Shown here: positions 6,835 through 15,662 of the stretch, one piece after another
Layout: every line of letters starts with the position of its first letter
Numbering within the stretch: position 1 is the stretch's first letter
Assembly (NCBI GenBank): GCA_963678585.2
Contig: CAXXGA010000002.1
Location: forward strand, 806,001 to 870,000
Reading direction: 5' to 3'
DNA: 64,000 bases
Source: Breoghania sp963678585
Lineage (GTDB): Bacteria; Pseudomonadota; Alphaproteobacteria; Rhizobiales; Stappiaceae
Program-made: the position numbers and the translations under genes
Notes under the pieces: model-generated
Told to the model about the DNA's origin: nothing
The model's database searches: none
Seen by the model: the letters and a program-made list of their open reading frames with translations, nothing else

Positions 6835-8909
6835 CCTTTCATCTTCGCCTTGAGGTCGACCTGCGGCAGGGCCTCGCGCCGGGCCTGATCGGGGTATTCG
6901 CGCGGGGCGGTTGGCCATGAGGTGCGCTCATAGAGATCGAGCGACGAGGTGTCTATGAAACGGGTGCGGCTGGCATAGACGTGCCGGTCGCCGCGCGAGC
7001 GCTGACCGTGGGTATAGAAGCGCTGCGGGGTGATGAGATGCAGCGCATCCTTCGCCCGCGTCATGGCCACATAAAGAAGCCGCCGTTCTTCCTCGATTTC
7101 CTCGCTCGCCCCCGTCGCCAGATCGGAGGGAATGCAGCCATCCACGCAATTGAGCACGAAGACCTGCTTCCATTCCTGCCCCTTGGCGGAATGGATGGTG
7201 GAGAGGATCAGGTAGTCCTCGTCCATTAGCGGCGGCCCGGCCTTGTCGCTGGTCGCATCCGGCGGATCGAGGGAGAGATCGGTCAGGAAGCGGGCCCGGT
7301 CGGGCGCGGCGGCTGCGATCTGCTCAAGCTGGACGAGGTCGGCCTTGCGGGTGTCCGCATCCTCGTGCCTGCGCTCAAGATGCGGCTCGTACCAGCGCCG
7401 GACCCGCTCGATTTCCGCAGGCCAGCCGCCGGACTTGCGGCGAAGATCGTCAAAGAGCGCGACGAAATCCGCCCACACCTCGCGCGATTTGGCGGCGATG
7501 GGGAAGGCGGCGAGTTCCTCGCCCGCATCCGTGCTGATCGCCAGCGCATCCATCACCGCGCCCGCCGTGGAGGGGCCGACGCCGGGGATCAGTTGCAGCA
7601 CCCGGAAGCCCGCCACCCGGTCGCGCGGATTGTCGGCAAAGCGCAGGATCGCCAGCGTGTCCTTCACATGGGCGGCATCCAGGAATTTCAGCCCGCCGAA
7701 TTTCACGAACGGAATGTTGCGCCGGGTCAGCTCGATTTCCAGCGGGCCGGAATGATGCGAGGCGCGGAAAAGGACCGCCTGCGATTTCAGCGTGGTTCCG
7801 GCTTCGCGCTCGCGCAGGACTTCCTCGCAGATATAGGCCGCCTGATCGTTTTCCTCGCGAACCGTGACGAGCCGCGGTTTGTCCGCGCTGGTGCGCTCGG
7901 TCCACAGATCCTTGGCGTGACGGTCCTTCGACATCGCAATGACCGCATTGGCGGCGGCAAGGATGGGTTCGGTAGAGCGGTAATTGCGCTCAAGCGTCAC
8001 CATCCGCGCGGGCGGATCGAAGCTTTGCGGGAAGTCGAGGATGTTGCGCACTTCCGCGCCGCGGAAGGAATAGATCGACTGCGCATCGTCGCCGACCACC
8101 GTCAGCCCGCGCCCGTCCGGCTTCATGCCTGCCAGAATGGCGGCCTGAAGGCGGTTGGTGTCCTGATATTCATCGACAAGCACATGGTCGAACCGGTCGC
8201 CGATCACCTCGCCGAGCCCCGCTTCCGTGACCATGCCGCGCCAGTAGAGCAGCAGGTCGTCGTAATCGAGCACGTTCTGGGACTGTTTGGCCTCCACATA
8301 GCCCGCAAAAAGCGCCTTCAGCGCTGCGGTCCAGTCGAGGCACCAGGGGAAGGAGGCGCGCAGCACCGCCTCAAGCTCGACCTGCGCGTTGACCGCGCGC
8401 GAATAGATGGCGAGGCAGGTGCTTTTGGCCGGGAAGCGCTTCTTGGTGTTGGAGAGGCCCAGTTCATGCCGGATGAGGTTCATCAGGTCGGCGGAGTCTG
8501 CCCGGTCATGGATGGAAAAGGCCTCGTCGAGCCCGATCACCGGCGCATATTCGCGAATGAGCCGCGCGCCGATGGCGTGGAACGTGCCCGCCCATGTGAG
8601 ACCGTCGGCCAGCACGGCGGCCTTCTCGCCCATCACCTCGCGGGTGATCCGCTCCACCCGACGGATCATCTCCTGCGCCGCGCGGCGGGAGAAGGTCATC
8701 AGCAGGATACGCCGCGGGTCTGCTCCGTTGACGATCAGATGTGCGACCCGGTGGGCGAGTGTGTTGGTCTTGCCCGATCCCGCGCCCGCGATCACCAGAA
8801 GCGGATCGGTTGCCCGCCCGTCGCCATGCAGCACGGCCACGCGCTGCGCATCGTTCAGGCGGTCGAGATAGGTCAGCTTTTGCGGCGATTCGGGTTCGAT
8901 CAGGCTCAT
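6822..8909 (-). CDS. UvrD/PcrA-type ATP-dependent 3'-5' DNA helicase
   Basis: A superfamily 1 helicase of 695 residues. Visible motifs: Walker A AGAGSGKT (41-48), the TFSRRAAQEM motif Ia region, LVDEYQDTN (Walker B), GDDAQSIYSFRGA (motif III), LERNYRST (motif IV) and STIHSAKGQEWKQVF (motif V), with VAMTRAKDALHL near the C-terminus. Such enzymes unwind DNA during repair or remove proteins from DNA. The length is close to short UvrD/PcrA-like proteins, and the C-terminal extension of classic UvrD looks reduced. The start at 8909 places the Q-motif (LNDAQR) at the expected distance; no strong ribosome site is seen. It stands alone between the TetR gene and the cytochrome operon. A housekeeping uvrD could be elsewhere, so no gene symbol is assigned. 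Confidence 0.9.
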   Translation of the reverse strand: MSLIEPESPQKLTYLDRLNDAQRVAVLHGDGRATDPLLVIAGAGSGKTNTLAHRVAHLIVNGADPRRILLMTFSRRAAQEMIRRVERITREVMGEKAAVLADGLTWAGTFHAIGARLIREYAPVIGLDEAFSIHDRADSADLMNLIRHELGLSNTKKRFPAKSTCLAIYSRAVNAQVELEAVLRASFPWCLDWTAALKALFAGYVEAKQSQNVLDYDDLLLYWRGMVTEAGLGEVIGDRFDHVLVDEYQDTNRLQAAILAGMKPDGRGLTVVGDDAQSIYSFRGAEVRNILDFPQSFDPPARMVTLERNYRSTEPILAAANAVIAMSKDRHAKDLWTERTSADKPRLVTVREENDQAAYICEEVLREREAGTTLKSQAVLFRASHHSGPLEIELTRRNIPFVKFGGLKFLDAAHVKDTLAILRFADNPRDRVAGFRVLQLIPGVGPSTAGAVMDALAISTDAGEELAAFPIAAKSREVWADFVALFDDLRRKSGGWPAEIERVRRWYEPHLERRHEDADTRKADLVQLEQIAAAAPDRARFLTDLSLDPPDATSDKAGPPLMDEDYLILSTIHSAKGQEWKQVFVLNCVDGCIPSDLATGASEEIEEERRLLYVAMTRAKDALHLITPQRFYTHGQRSRGDRHVYASRTRFIDTSSLDLYERTSWPTAPREYPDQARREALPQVDLKAKMKGMWR

Positions 8910-9064
8910 GACACCAGTTAGCGATATTCTTGGTTTGTTCGCAACGGGTGAGGGGTTACCGCATGGGGAAGAAGTGCGTTTGTGGAGCATCGGCCGCACA
9001 CGCAAAAGCTTACCCGGACTACAGACAAACCGGGGAGCGAAAGCGGAAAGCCGCTCGAACCGGC

Positions 9065-9646
9065 TCAGCCCTTCTCGATCTCGCTCAGCGCCATGTCCGT
9101 GGCCATCCGCGCGAATTCCGCGCGGGTCAGCGGGCCGTCGGAGCGGAACCAGGTGAAGGCCCAGTTGAGCATCCCCATCAGCCCCATGGTGACGGCGACC
9201 ATGCGCGGGCGGTCCAGATCCGGAGCGATCTCGCGCACCGCGCTTCGGAAATGGCCGAGGATCGCGCGCTCCACCTGCCGGATACGCTGCACGTCCTCAT
9301 CGGGAAGGGCTCCCAGTGCGCCCAGTTGCAGGCGGTGGAGATCGTCCGCGTCCTCATAGAGGGTGAGGAGTGCGTCGGAGAGCTTGTGCAGCCGCTCGCG
9401 GCCTTTAAGGCCCTCGGCCTCATCATGCAGCGTGTGGTCGATCTCGCTCAGATGCGTATGGATGATGTCGAAGACCAGCTCGTCGCGATTGCGGAAATAG
9501 TGATAGAGCAGCGCCTTCGAAATCCCGCAGGCATCCGCAATCTGGTTCATCGACGCCTTGCCGTCGGCCTTCGAGAGGATGCGGGCGGCTGAGCGATGGA
9601 TCGCATCGCGCTTGTCGTCGTAATCTGCCGCCCGTGTCCGTGCCAT
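9065..9646 (-). CDS. TetR-family regulator, probably of phenylacetate catabolism (PaaR-like)
   Basis: A 193-residue TetR protein. The N-terminal helix-turn-helix spans about residues 33-57 (MNQIADACG..., ...LLYHYFRNRDEL); the remainder is the all-helical ligand domain. Its gene starts 3 nt after the livF stop and so ends the livKHMGF operon. TetR-type PaaR repressors are known for paa genes in several proteobacteria and usually respond to phenylacetyl-CoA. The likely target is the GACCG-N2-CGGTC palindrome between livK and paaG. It is unusual that a PaaX-type regulator is encoded in the same locus. The ligand is inferred from context only. Confidence 0.8.
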   Translation of the reverse strand: MARTRAADYDDKRDAIHRSAARILSKADGKASMNQIADACGISKALLYHYFRNRDELVFDIIHTHLSEIDHTLHDEAEGLKGRERLHKLSDALLTLYEDADDLHRLQLGALGALPDEDVQRIRQVERAILGHFRSAVREIAPDLDRPRMVAVTMGLMGMLNWAFTWFRSDGPLTRAEFARMATDMALSEIEKG

Positions 9647-9649
9647 GGT

Positions 9650-10360
9650 TCAAGCTCCGAGGTAGGCTTCGCGAACGCGCGGGTCCGCAATGAGGTCCTT
9701 GGCGGACCCGGAAAGCGCGATCTTGCCGGTCTCCATCACATAGCCCCTGTCTGCGATCGAAAGCGCAGCGTAGGCGTTCTGCTCCACAACCAGAAGTGTT
9801 ACGCCGCGATCTCGCAACGTCGTGATCACGTCCAGAATCTGGTCCACCAGCACGGGCGCGAGGCCCATGGAGGGTTCGTCCAGCAGCAGGAGCTTCGGGC
9901 GGCCCATGATCGCGCGGCCGATGGCGAGCATCTGTTGCTGGCCGCCGGAAAGGCCGCCCGCCGCCAGATGCCGCTTGTCCTTCAGGATGGGGAAGAGGCC
10001 GAAGACGTCCTCCATGTCGCCCGTCAGGTCGTCGTTGCGATGGAAGCCGCCCAGCGCGAGGTTTTCCTCCACCGAGAGATCGCCGAAGATCTGGCGGCCT
10101 TCCGGGGAGTGGGCGATGCCAAGGCCGGCGCGGGCATGGTCTGCTTTCTTCGACAGATCCGTGCCTGCAAACCGGATGGTGCCAGCCTTGACCGGCTGGA
10201 CGCCGGAGATGCAGCGCATCAACGTCGTCTTGCCTGCGCCGTTCGCTCCGACAAGGGTGACGATCTCACCCTCGCCGACGCTGAGATCGACGCCGTGCAG
10301 CACCTCGATGGGGCCATAGGCTGTCACCAGCCCGGCAATTTCAAGAAGGGGATCAGCCAT
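9650..10360 (-). CDS. livF: branched-chain-type ABC transporter ATPase LivF
   Basis: A 236-residue ATP-binding subunit of a hydrophobic/branched-chain amino-acid-type (HAAT) importer. Walker A GANGAGKT, signature LSGGQQQ and Walker B LLLLDEPSMGL are all present. The start at 10360 (MADPLLEI) is preferred over a start 11 codons upstream because it begins just before the first beta strand; it overlaps the livG stop by 8 nt. It works with LivG on the inner face of the membrane. Linked to paa genes, this transporter probably imports phenylacetate or a related aromatic acid rather than leucine, as is known for HAAT systems in aromatic-degradation clusters. Confidence 0.93.
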   Translation of the reverse strand: MADPLLEIAGLVTAYGPIEVLHGVDLSVGEGEIVTLVGANGAGKTTLMRCISGVQPVKAGTIRFAGTDLSKKADHARAGLGIAHSPEGRQIFGDLSVEENLALGGFHRNDDLTGDMEDVFGLFPILKDKRHLAAGGLSGGQQQMLAIGRAIMGRPKLLLLDEPSMGLAPVLVDQILDVITTLRDRGVTLLVVEQNAYAALSIADRGYVMETGKIALSGSAKDLIADPRVREAYLGA

Positions 10361-11141
10361 GGGCAGCACGCGCCTCCGCCGCTCCGTGCGCACCCAGATA
10401 GGCTTCCACCACGCGCGGGTTGTCCCGGATATCCTCCGGACGCCCTTCCGCGATCTTGGTGCCCTGATCGAGCACCACGATATGCGATGAAATCCGCATC
10501 ACCATGCGCATGTCATGTTCGATAAGCACCACGCACACGCCTTCCTTGGCGATGGCGTGGATGATGTCGTCGACCTCGCGCGTCTCAACCGCGTTGCAAC
10601 CCGCGGCCGGTTCGTCGAGCAGCAGGATTCTGCAGCCCGTGACGAGGGCACGCGCAATCTCCAGCCGCTTGAGCTGGCCGTAGGAGAGATCGGAAGCCGG
10701 ACGCATGGCGAGGTCGTTGAGCCCGACGCGCTCCAGCGCCTGATGCGCCAGTTCGCGGCTGTGGGCGGTCTCCCGTCGCGAGGAGGGAAGGCCCAGCAGA
10801 TCGGCGAAAAGGTTCGACTTCTCGCGCAGGTGACAGCCCGTCATCACGTTGTCGAGCGCGGTCATCTGCGGAAAGATCTGCAGGTTCTGGAACGTGCGGG
10901 CCATGCCGCGGCGTGCGAGCAGATGCGGCGGCTCGCCGGTCACGTCCTTGCCCTCGATGCACACGGAGCCGGAGCTTGCGGTGTAGACGCCGCTGACAAG
11001 GTTGAACAGCGTCGTCTTGCCTGCGCCGTTGGGGCCGATGATGGAGGTGACTTCGCCTGCGTCGGCCTTGAAGCTCACCCCGTCCACCGCCTTCAGACCG
11101 CCGAAGGAGACGCCGAGATTTTCGATTTCAAGCACGGTCAT
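10353..11141 (-). CDS. livG: branched-chain-type ABC transporter ATPase LivG
   Basis: A 262-residue ATPase with Walker A GPNGAGKT, a signature LSYGQLKRLEIARAL and Walker B LLLDEPAAG. The ATG at 11141 overlaps the livM stop in an ATGA. The LSYGQ signature and the FNLVSG segment are typical of LivG, as opposed to LivF. The residue after DEPAAG is Cys where LivG proteins usually have Met/Leu, a minor deviation. It pairs with LivF to power the LivHM channel. Confidence 0.93.
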   Translation of the reverse strand: MTVLEIENLGVSFGGLKAVDGVSFKADAGEVTSIIGPNGAGKTTLFNLVSGVYTASSGSVCIEGKDVTGEPPHLLARRGMARTFQNLQIFPQMTALDNVMTGCHLREKSNLFADLLGLPSSRRETAHSRELAHQALERVGLNDLAMRPASDLSYGQLKRLEIARALVTGCRILLLDEPAAGCNAVETREVDDIIHAIAKEGVCVVLIEHDMRMVMRISSHIVVLDQGTKIAEGRPEDIRDNPRVVEAYLGAHGAAEARAAHG

Positions 11142-12091
11142 TTGGACCTCCAGCGATGCGCCAGATTGCTGAGCGCGGGCACGAGGCCGTTGCGCATGGC
11201 AACCATGGTGGCGACCATCACCGCGCCGAGAACGAGATGCTCGTATTCGGCAACCACGGTGAGGACCTGGGGCAGGGCGGTGAGGATCATGGAGCCGACG
11301 ATCGCGCCATAGACGGTGCCCGCCCCGCCGAGAACGGCCATGGTGACCATCTCTACCGAGTGCATGAAACCGGCCGTATCCGGCGTGATGTAGCCGTTGG
11401 CGAGCGACAGCAGGCTGCCGGCGACCGAGGCGTAGACCGCGGAGATCGCGAAGGCCACGACCTTGGCGCGCGCCACGTCCACGCCGAGCGAGGAGGCGGC
11501 GACGTCGCTGTCGTGAACCGCGCGCAGCGCACGGCCCCACGGGCTGTTGCCCAGATTGACCGCCAGAACCACGCCGATGGTGGCGAAGATGCCGCTCAGC
11601 CAGTACCAGGCCTCCGTCGTCTTCATCTTGATGCCGACGGCTGCGAACCAGTGGCGCGGATTGAAGCCGGAAACGACCATGCCGTCCGGACCGCCGGTCA
11701 GCCACGATTCCTTGGTCAGCACCATCCAGATGAGCATGCCGAGGCCGAGCGTGGCGATGGCGAGATAGTAGCCCGACAGCTTCAGGATCGGCCGTCCGAC
11801 GATGAGGGCGAGAACGCCCGCAACGGCTGCACCGATCAGGAAGGCGGCGCCGGAGGGCACGCCATAGGCGGGCAGGATCGCCACCGCATAGGCGCCGATG
11901 GCGAAGAAGCCCGCATGGCCGAGGCTGACGAGACCCACGTAACCCAGCAACACGACGATGCCGGTAACCGACAGCGTGTTGATCCAGATGAGCGAACCCA
12001 CCCGGAAATAATAGCTGGAAGGAAAGATCAGCGCCCCCGCCACGACCAGCGCGGCGGTGATGAGAAAGGCTTTCAGGGTCGGGTTCATCAC
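11138..12091 (-). CDS. livM: branched-chain-type ABC transporter permease LivM
   Basis: A 317-residue polytopic membrane protein with about eight to ten hydrophobic segments. It carries the LivM-type motifs GYVGLVSLGHAGFFAIGAY near the N-terminus and GRALRAVHDSDVAASSLGVD, the cytoplasmic loop that contacts the ATPase. The start is coupled to livH by a 4-nt overlap. With LivH it forms the translocation path of the importer. Confidence 0.93.
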   Translation of the reverse strand: MMNPTLKAFLITAALVVAGALIFPSSYYFRVGSLIWINTLSVTGIVVLLGYVGLVSLGHAGFFAIGAYAVAILPAYGVPSGAAFLIGAAVAGVLALIVGRPILKLSGYYLAIATLGLGMLIWMVLTKESWLTGGPDGMVVSGFNPRHWFAAVGIKMKTTEAWYWLSGIFATIGVVLAVNLGNSPWGRALRAVHDSDVAASSLGVDVARAKVVAFAISAVYASVAGSLLSLANGYITPDTAGFMHSVEMVTMAVLGGAGTVYGAIVGSMILTALPQVLTVVAEYEHLVLGAVMVATMVAMRNGLVPALSNLAHRWRSK

Positions 12092-12960
12092 ACGCGCTCC
12101 GTGGTGCGGCGTCCGAAGAGGCCCTGCGGCATGACGAAGAGGACGGCGAGGATCACGATGAATGCGGCCGCATCCTTGTAGTCGGACGAGATGTAGCCCG
12201 CCGTCATCGCCTCGATGAGGCCGATGGCGAAGCCGCCGACGAGCGCGCCGAACGGGTTGCCGACGCCGCCCAGCATGGTGGCGGAGAAGCCCTTCAGCGC
12301 CATCAGGACGCCCGCGTCATAGGTGGTGAAGGTCACCGGCGTGGCGAGAACGCCCGCCAGCGCGCCGACGGCTGCCGACAGGGCGAAGGACAGGTTCATC
12401 GAGCGCCCGGTATTGATGCCGACAAGAACGGCTGCCAGACGGTTGGAGGCGGTCGCGCGGATGCCGCGCCCGGCCTTCGTATGTCCGACGAACCACGCAA
12501 GCAGCGCGAAGACGAAGATGCTGCCGCCGATGATCCAGAGGCTCTGCGGCAGGATCGTTGCGCCCAGGAAGCGCAGCGCCTCGTCGCCGGAAAAGCCTTC
12601 GTAGCGATGGATCTGCTTGTCGAAAACGATCTGCATGACGCCGCGCAGGAAGATGCTGGCCCCGATGGTGATGATCACCAGCGAGACGAGCGGGGCCTTG
12701 CCCGCGGGCTTGATGGCGAGCTTGTAGAGCCCGATGCCGACGATCATTCCGGCGATCACGGCCAGAGGGCCTGCGATATAGACCGGAACGCCCGCGTTGA
12801 TGAGCGCAGCCGCCGTCATGCCGCCGACCACGACGAACTCGCCTTGTGCGAAATTCGCCACGCCGGAGGCGTTGTAGATAAGGGTGAAGCCGAGTGCGAC
12901 AGCGGCATAGATCGCGCCGACAGTCACGCCCGAAAGGACGAACTGGAGAAGCTCGGACAA
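12088..12960 (-). CDS. livH: branched-chain-type ABC transporter permease LivH
   Basis: A 290-residue permease with about eight membrane segments. Typical LivH features are GFTLIYNASGVANFAQGEFV near the N-terminus, the ATPase-coupling loop GRGIRATASNRLAAVLVGI, and FSATMLGGVGNPFGALVGG. The start codon is TTG at 12960; a GGGGCACC stretch lies just upstream. Only 70 nt separate it from livK, and that gap holds a strong hairpin. Confidence 0.92.
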   Translation of the reverse strand: MSELLQFVLSGVTVGAIYAAVALGFTLIYNASGVANFAQGEFVVVGGMTAAALINAGVPVYIAGPLAVIAGMIVGIGLYKLAIKPAGKAPLVSLVIITIGASIFLRGVMQIVFDKQIHRYEGFSGDEALRFLGATILPQSLWIIGGSIFVFALLAWFVGHTKAGRGIRATASNRLAAVLVGINTGRSMNLSFALSAAVGALAGVLATPVTFTTYDAGVLMALKGFSATMLGGVGNPFGALVGGFAIGLIEAMTAGYISSDYKDAAAFIVILAVLFVMPQGLFGRRTTERV

Positions 12961-12991
12961 GGGTGCCCCGTCAATTTTTACGGAGAAAGGG

Positions 12992-13013
12992 GCGGCCGGG
13001 CGAACCCGGCCGC
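12992..13013 (-). terminator. hairpin between livK and livH
   Basis: A perfect 9-bp stem (GCGGCCGGG / CCCGGCCGC) with a CGAA tetraloop sits in the livK-livH gap. No T-run follows on the minus strand, so it is more likely a partial attenuator or 3'-end stabiliser that keeps binding-protein mRNA in excess over permease mRNA than a full terminator. Confidence 0.5.
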
Positions 13014-13030
13014 AACTATTCAGGCCGGGA

Positions 13031-14170
13031 TTACTCGACCGGAACCCACGTGCCTTCCTGAATTTCCAGCATGCGGAATGCCGTCAGGTCGAGGCCGAGG
13101 TGGTCGGTGGCCGACATGGTGTAGACGCCGGTGACGCCCGCATAACCGCGGGTCTCTTCGAGACCGTCGCGGATCGCCTGCGGATCGCTGGAGCCCTTCG
13201 CCTTGATGGCGTTCACGACCATGTGGAAGGCGTCATAGGCATAGCCGCCGAACGTGGAGGGGGCTTCGCCGTAGGTGGCCTTGTAGTCGGCGATGTAGGA
13301 CGTGACGGCCGCCTTCTGGACGTCGTCATCGGCCAGCTTGCCGGGGATCAGCATCGGGGTGGCCGGAAGGCGCACGCCGTTGGCCGCATCGCCCGCAAGG
13401 TGGATGAAGCTGTCGGACGCAACGCCGTGGCTCTGGTAGAAGGGCATCTTCAGGCCGAGCTGGGCGTAGTTGCGGGTCACGACCGCCGGGCCCTGACCGA
13501 AGCCGGGGTTCACGATGGCTTCCACACCGGCCGTGTTGGCGATGTTGGTGAGCTGCGGGGTGACGTCCGCATCGCCCGGACCGTAGGTCTCGTCGGCGAC
13601 GATTTCGACGCCCGCTTCGCCTGCAACGTCAAGGCACTGGGCGCGCATGGACTTGCCGAAGCCGCCGGTGCCGGAGATCAGGCCGATCTTGGACATGCCG
13701 CGCTTCTTGATGTCCTCGAAGATCTTGAGGCAAGCCATGCGGTCGGTGTGCGGGGTCTTGAAGACGTATTCCTTCACCGGATCGATGATCACCACCGCGC
13801 CGGCAAGCGACACGAACGGGATCTCGGCGTCGGTGAAGAGCGGCGCCATGGCCATGGTCGCACCCGTGGAGGAACCGCCGATAACGGCGACGACTTCGTC
13901 TTCCTCGATCAGACGGGTTGCGAAGGTGCGCGCCTTGTTGGGATCTGCACCGTCATCGTAAAGGACAAGCTCGACCTCCTCGCCGTTGATGCCGCCGGTG
14001 GCGTTCAACTGCTTTACGAGCATTTCCAGCGTCTTGGCTTCCGGGTCGCCAAGGAAAGACGCGGGGCCGGTGACGGCCAGCGAAGCGCCGATCTTGATTT
14101 CCGCAAGTGCGGGCGTGGCGACGAGCAGCGCGAGCGCGGATGCGCAGGCGCCGAGTTTTGCAAGCGACAT
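13031..14170 (-). CDS. livK: periplasmic substrate-binding protein of the Liv-type transporter
   Basis: A 379-residue type I periplasmic binding protein (Leu/Ile/Val-binding fold). The start at 14170 has a GGGAGG ribosome site and opens a signal peptide ending VATPALA/E. Mature motifs include IKIGASLAVTGPASFLG and VAVIGGSSTGATMA, which line the ligand cleft in the family. It heads the livKHMGF-tetR operon. The ligand is not given by the sequence; the divergent paa operon and the shared operator argue for phenylacetate or a related acid. Confidence 0.9.
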   Translation of the reverse strand: MSLAKLGACASALALLVATPALAEIKIGASLAVTGPASFLGDPEAKTLEMLVKQLNATGGINGEEVELVLYDDGADPNKARTFATRLIEEDEVVAVIGGSSTGATMAMAPLFTDAEIPFVSLAGAVVIIDPVKEYVFKTPHTDRMACLKIFEDIKKRGMSKIGLISGTGGFGKSMRAQCLDVAGEAGVEIVADETYGPGDADVTPQLTNIANTAGVEAIVNPGFGQGPAVVTRNYAQLGLKMPFYQSHGVASDSFIHLAGDAANGVRLPATPMLIPGKLADDDVQKAAVTSYIADYKATYGEAPSTFGGYAYDAFHMVVNAIKAKGSSDPQAIRDGLEETRGYAGVTGVYTMSATDHLGLDLTAFRMLEIQEGTWVPVE

Positions 14171-14234
14171 GATATCCTCCCAAATCGTCACATATCCAAG
14201 GTTGGCCCTCGAAAATTGTGATGCGTTATTTATT

Positions 14235-14246
14235 GACCGAGCGGTC
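14235..14246. promoter_or_regulatory. GACCG-N2-CGGTC palindrome, probable TetR operator
   Basis: A perfect inverted repeat (GACCGAGCGGTC) between the divergent livK and paaG genes. On the minus strand it lies between TTGCAT and AATAAA, which are 17 nt apart and could form the -35 and -10 boxes of the livK promoter, so a bound repressor would block that promoter. Palindromes of this form are common targets of TetR regulators of aromatic and acyl-CoA catabolism. The nearby TetR gene at 9065-9646 is the natural candidate. Confidence 0.6.
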
Positions 14247-14330
14247 GGCTTATGCAACACATTTTTCTAAGACTAGTTCGAAGGTACGGGCATGGCCTGA
14301 CTTCGACGGCGATTTTGGGAGGATATGTGA

Positions 14331-15140
14331 ATGAGCCAGCCGGGAGCAGCGCCAGTGCTTCTCGAGGCGGTCGAGGACGGCGTGATGACGCTGACCCTCA
14401 ACCGGCCGGACAAGCTGAATTCCTTTACGGCGGAACTGCACACGCTTCTGCGCGCCGCGCTCAAGCGGGCGGCGGACGATACGGCGGTGCGCGTGGTGCT
14501 TCTGACCGGGGCGGGCCGCGGCTTCTGTGCAGGCCAGGACCTTGGCGCACGCCATCCCGACAGCGAAGGCGGCGCGCCGGATCTCGGCGAGACCATCGAA
14601 ACGCTGTGGAACCCGCTGGCCCGCGCCATTCGCGATCTGCCCAAGCCCGTCATCTGCGCGGTGAACGGCGTTGCGGCGGGCGCTGGCGCGAACCTCGCGC
14701 TGCTCGCCGATATCGTGATTGCGGGCGAGAGCGCGCGCTTCATCCAGTCCTTCGCCAAGCTCGGCCTCGTGCCCGATTCCGGCGGCACCTGGACCATGAC
14801 ACACCGTCTGGGCGAGGCCCGCGCCAAGGCGCTGATGCTGACCGGCGAGCCGCTCGGCGCGGTCAAGGCGGAGGAATGGGGCCTGATCTGGAAGGCCGTT
14901 CCCGACGAAACGCTGATGGAAGAGGCCAAATCCCTTGCGTCAACTTTCGCAAGCGGGCCGACTTTCGGCTATGGTCTGACCAAGCAGGCGGTGCATGCGG
15001 CAGGGCATATGAGCTTTGACGACAGCCTTGACCTGGAGCGGGACCTTCAGCGTCGCGCCGGTCGCAGCGCCGACTATGCGGAGGGCGTGCGCGCCTTCAC
15101 CGAGAAAAGAGCCCCCGTCTTCACGGGAGAGCCTTCATGA
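14331..15140 (+). CDS. paaG: 1,2-epoxyphenylacetyl-CoA isomerase PaaG
   Basis: A 269-residue crotonase-fold protein. It shows GRGFCAGQDLGAR (oxyanion-hole region) and GLVPDSGGTW, where the Asp is the PaaG-type catalytic residue rather than the Glu of true enoyl-CoA hydratases. PaaG isomerises ring-1,2-epoxyphenylacetyl-CoA to the seven-membered oxepin-CoA. The start at 14331 has GGGAGG 8 nt upstream. It is the first gene of the paaG-paaI-paaK run and overlaps paaI by 4 nt. Confidence 0.9.
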   Translation: MSQPGAAPVLLEAVEDGVMTLTLNRPDKLNSFTAELHTLLRAALKRAADDTAVRVVLLTGAGRGFCAGQDLGARHPDSEGGAPDLGETIETLWNPLARAIRDLPKPVICAVNGVAAGAGANLALLADIVIAGESARFIQSFAKLGLVPDSGGTWTMTHRLGEARAKALMLTGEPLGAVKAEEWGLIWKAVPDETLMEEAKSLASTFASGPTFGYGLTKQAVHAAGHMSFDDSLDLERDLQRRAGRSADYAEGVRAFTEKRAPVFTGEPS

Positions 15141-15601
15141 CGAGCGACGTCAAGACCACGGCCGAGGTCGTCACGGACGCGCGTGACATCGCGCGCCGCT
15201 GTGCCGATGCAATGTGGGAAAACGACTTTGCCAGCCAAGGGCTTGGCATGGAGATCGTGTCCGTCGCGCCGGGTACTGCGACGCTGACCATGCGGGTTCG
15301 CAAGGACATGCTGAACGGGCTTGGCACCTGCCACGGCGGCTTCATGTTCGCGCTGGCCGACAGCGCCTTCGCCTTTGCCTGCAACACGCACAACCAGTTC
15401 ACCGTCGCGCAGCATTGCTCGATCACCTACCACGCCCCGCCGGGCGAGGGGGTGCTGCTGAGCGCGACGGCCACCGAAGTCCACCGCGCCGGACGTTCCG
15501 GCCTCTACGACATTGCCGTGACCGGTGAGGACGGCAAGCTCTACGCGACCTTCCGCGGACATTCGCGGACCGTCCCGGGCACCCATCTCGCCGAAGCCTG
15601 A
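15137..15601 (+). CDS. paaI: phenylacetate-pathway hotdog thioesterase PaaI
   Basis: A 154-residue hotdog-fold thioesterase. The PaaI signature GTCHGGFMFALAD (H66, D75) supplies the catalytic Asp and the CoA-binding loop. PaaI hydrolyses dead-end ring-hydroxylated phenylacetyl-CoA esters and so frees CoA. Its ATG overlaps the paaG stop (ATGA), so both are made from one message. The length matches the family. Confidence 0.92.
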   Translation: MTSDVKTTAEVVTDARDIARRCADAMWENDFASQGLGMEIVSVAPGTATLTMRVRKDMLNGLGTCHGGFMFALADSAFAFACNTHNQFTVAQHCSITYHAPPGEGVLLSATATEVHRAGRSGLYDIAVTGEDGKLYATFRGHSRTVPGTHLAEA

Positions 15602-15662
15602 GGCAACACTCAAACCTGACTATACCCCGGCGCCGGGAGAGCGCCGATCACGGGAGGTATCC

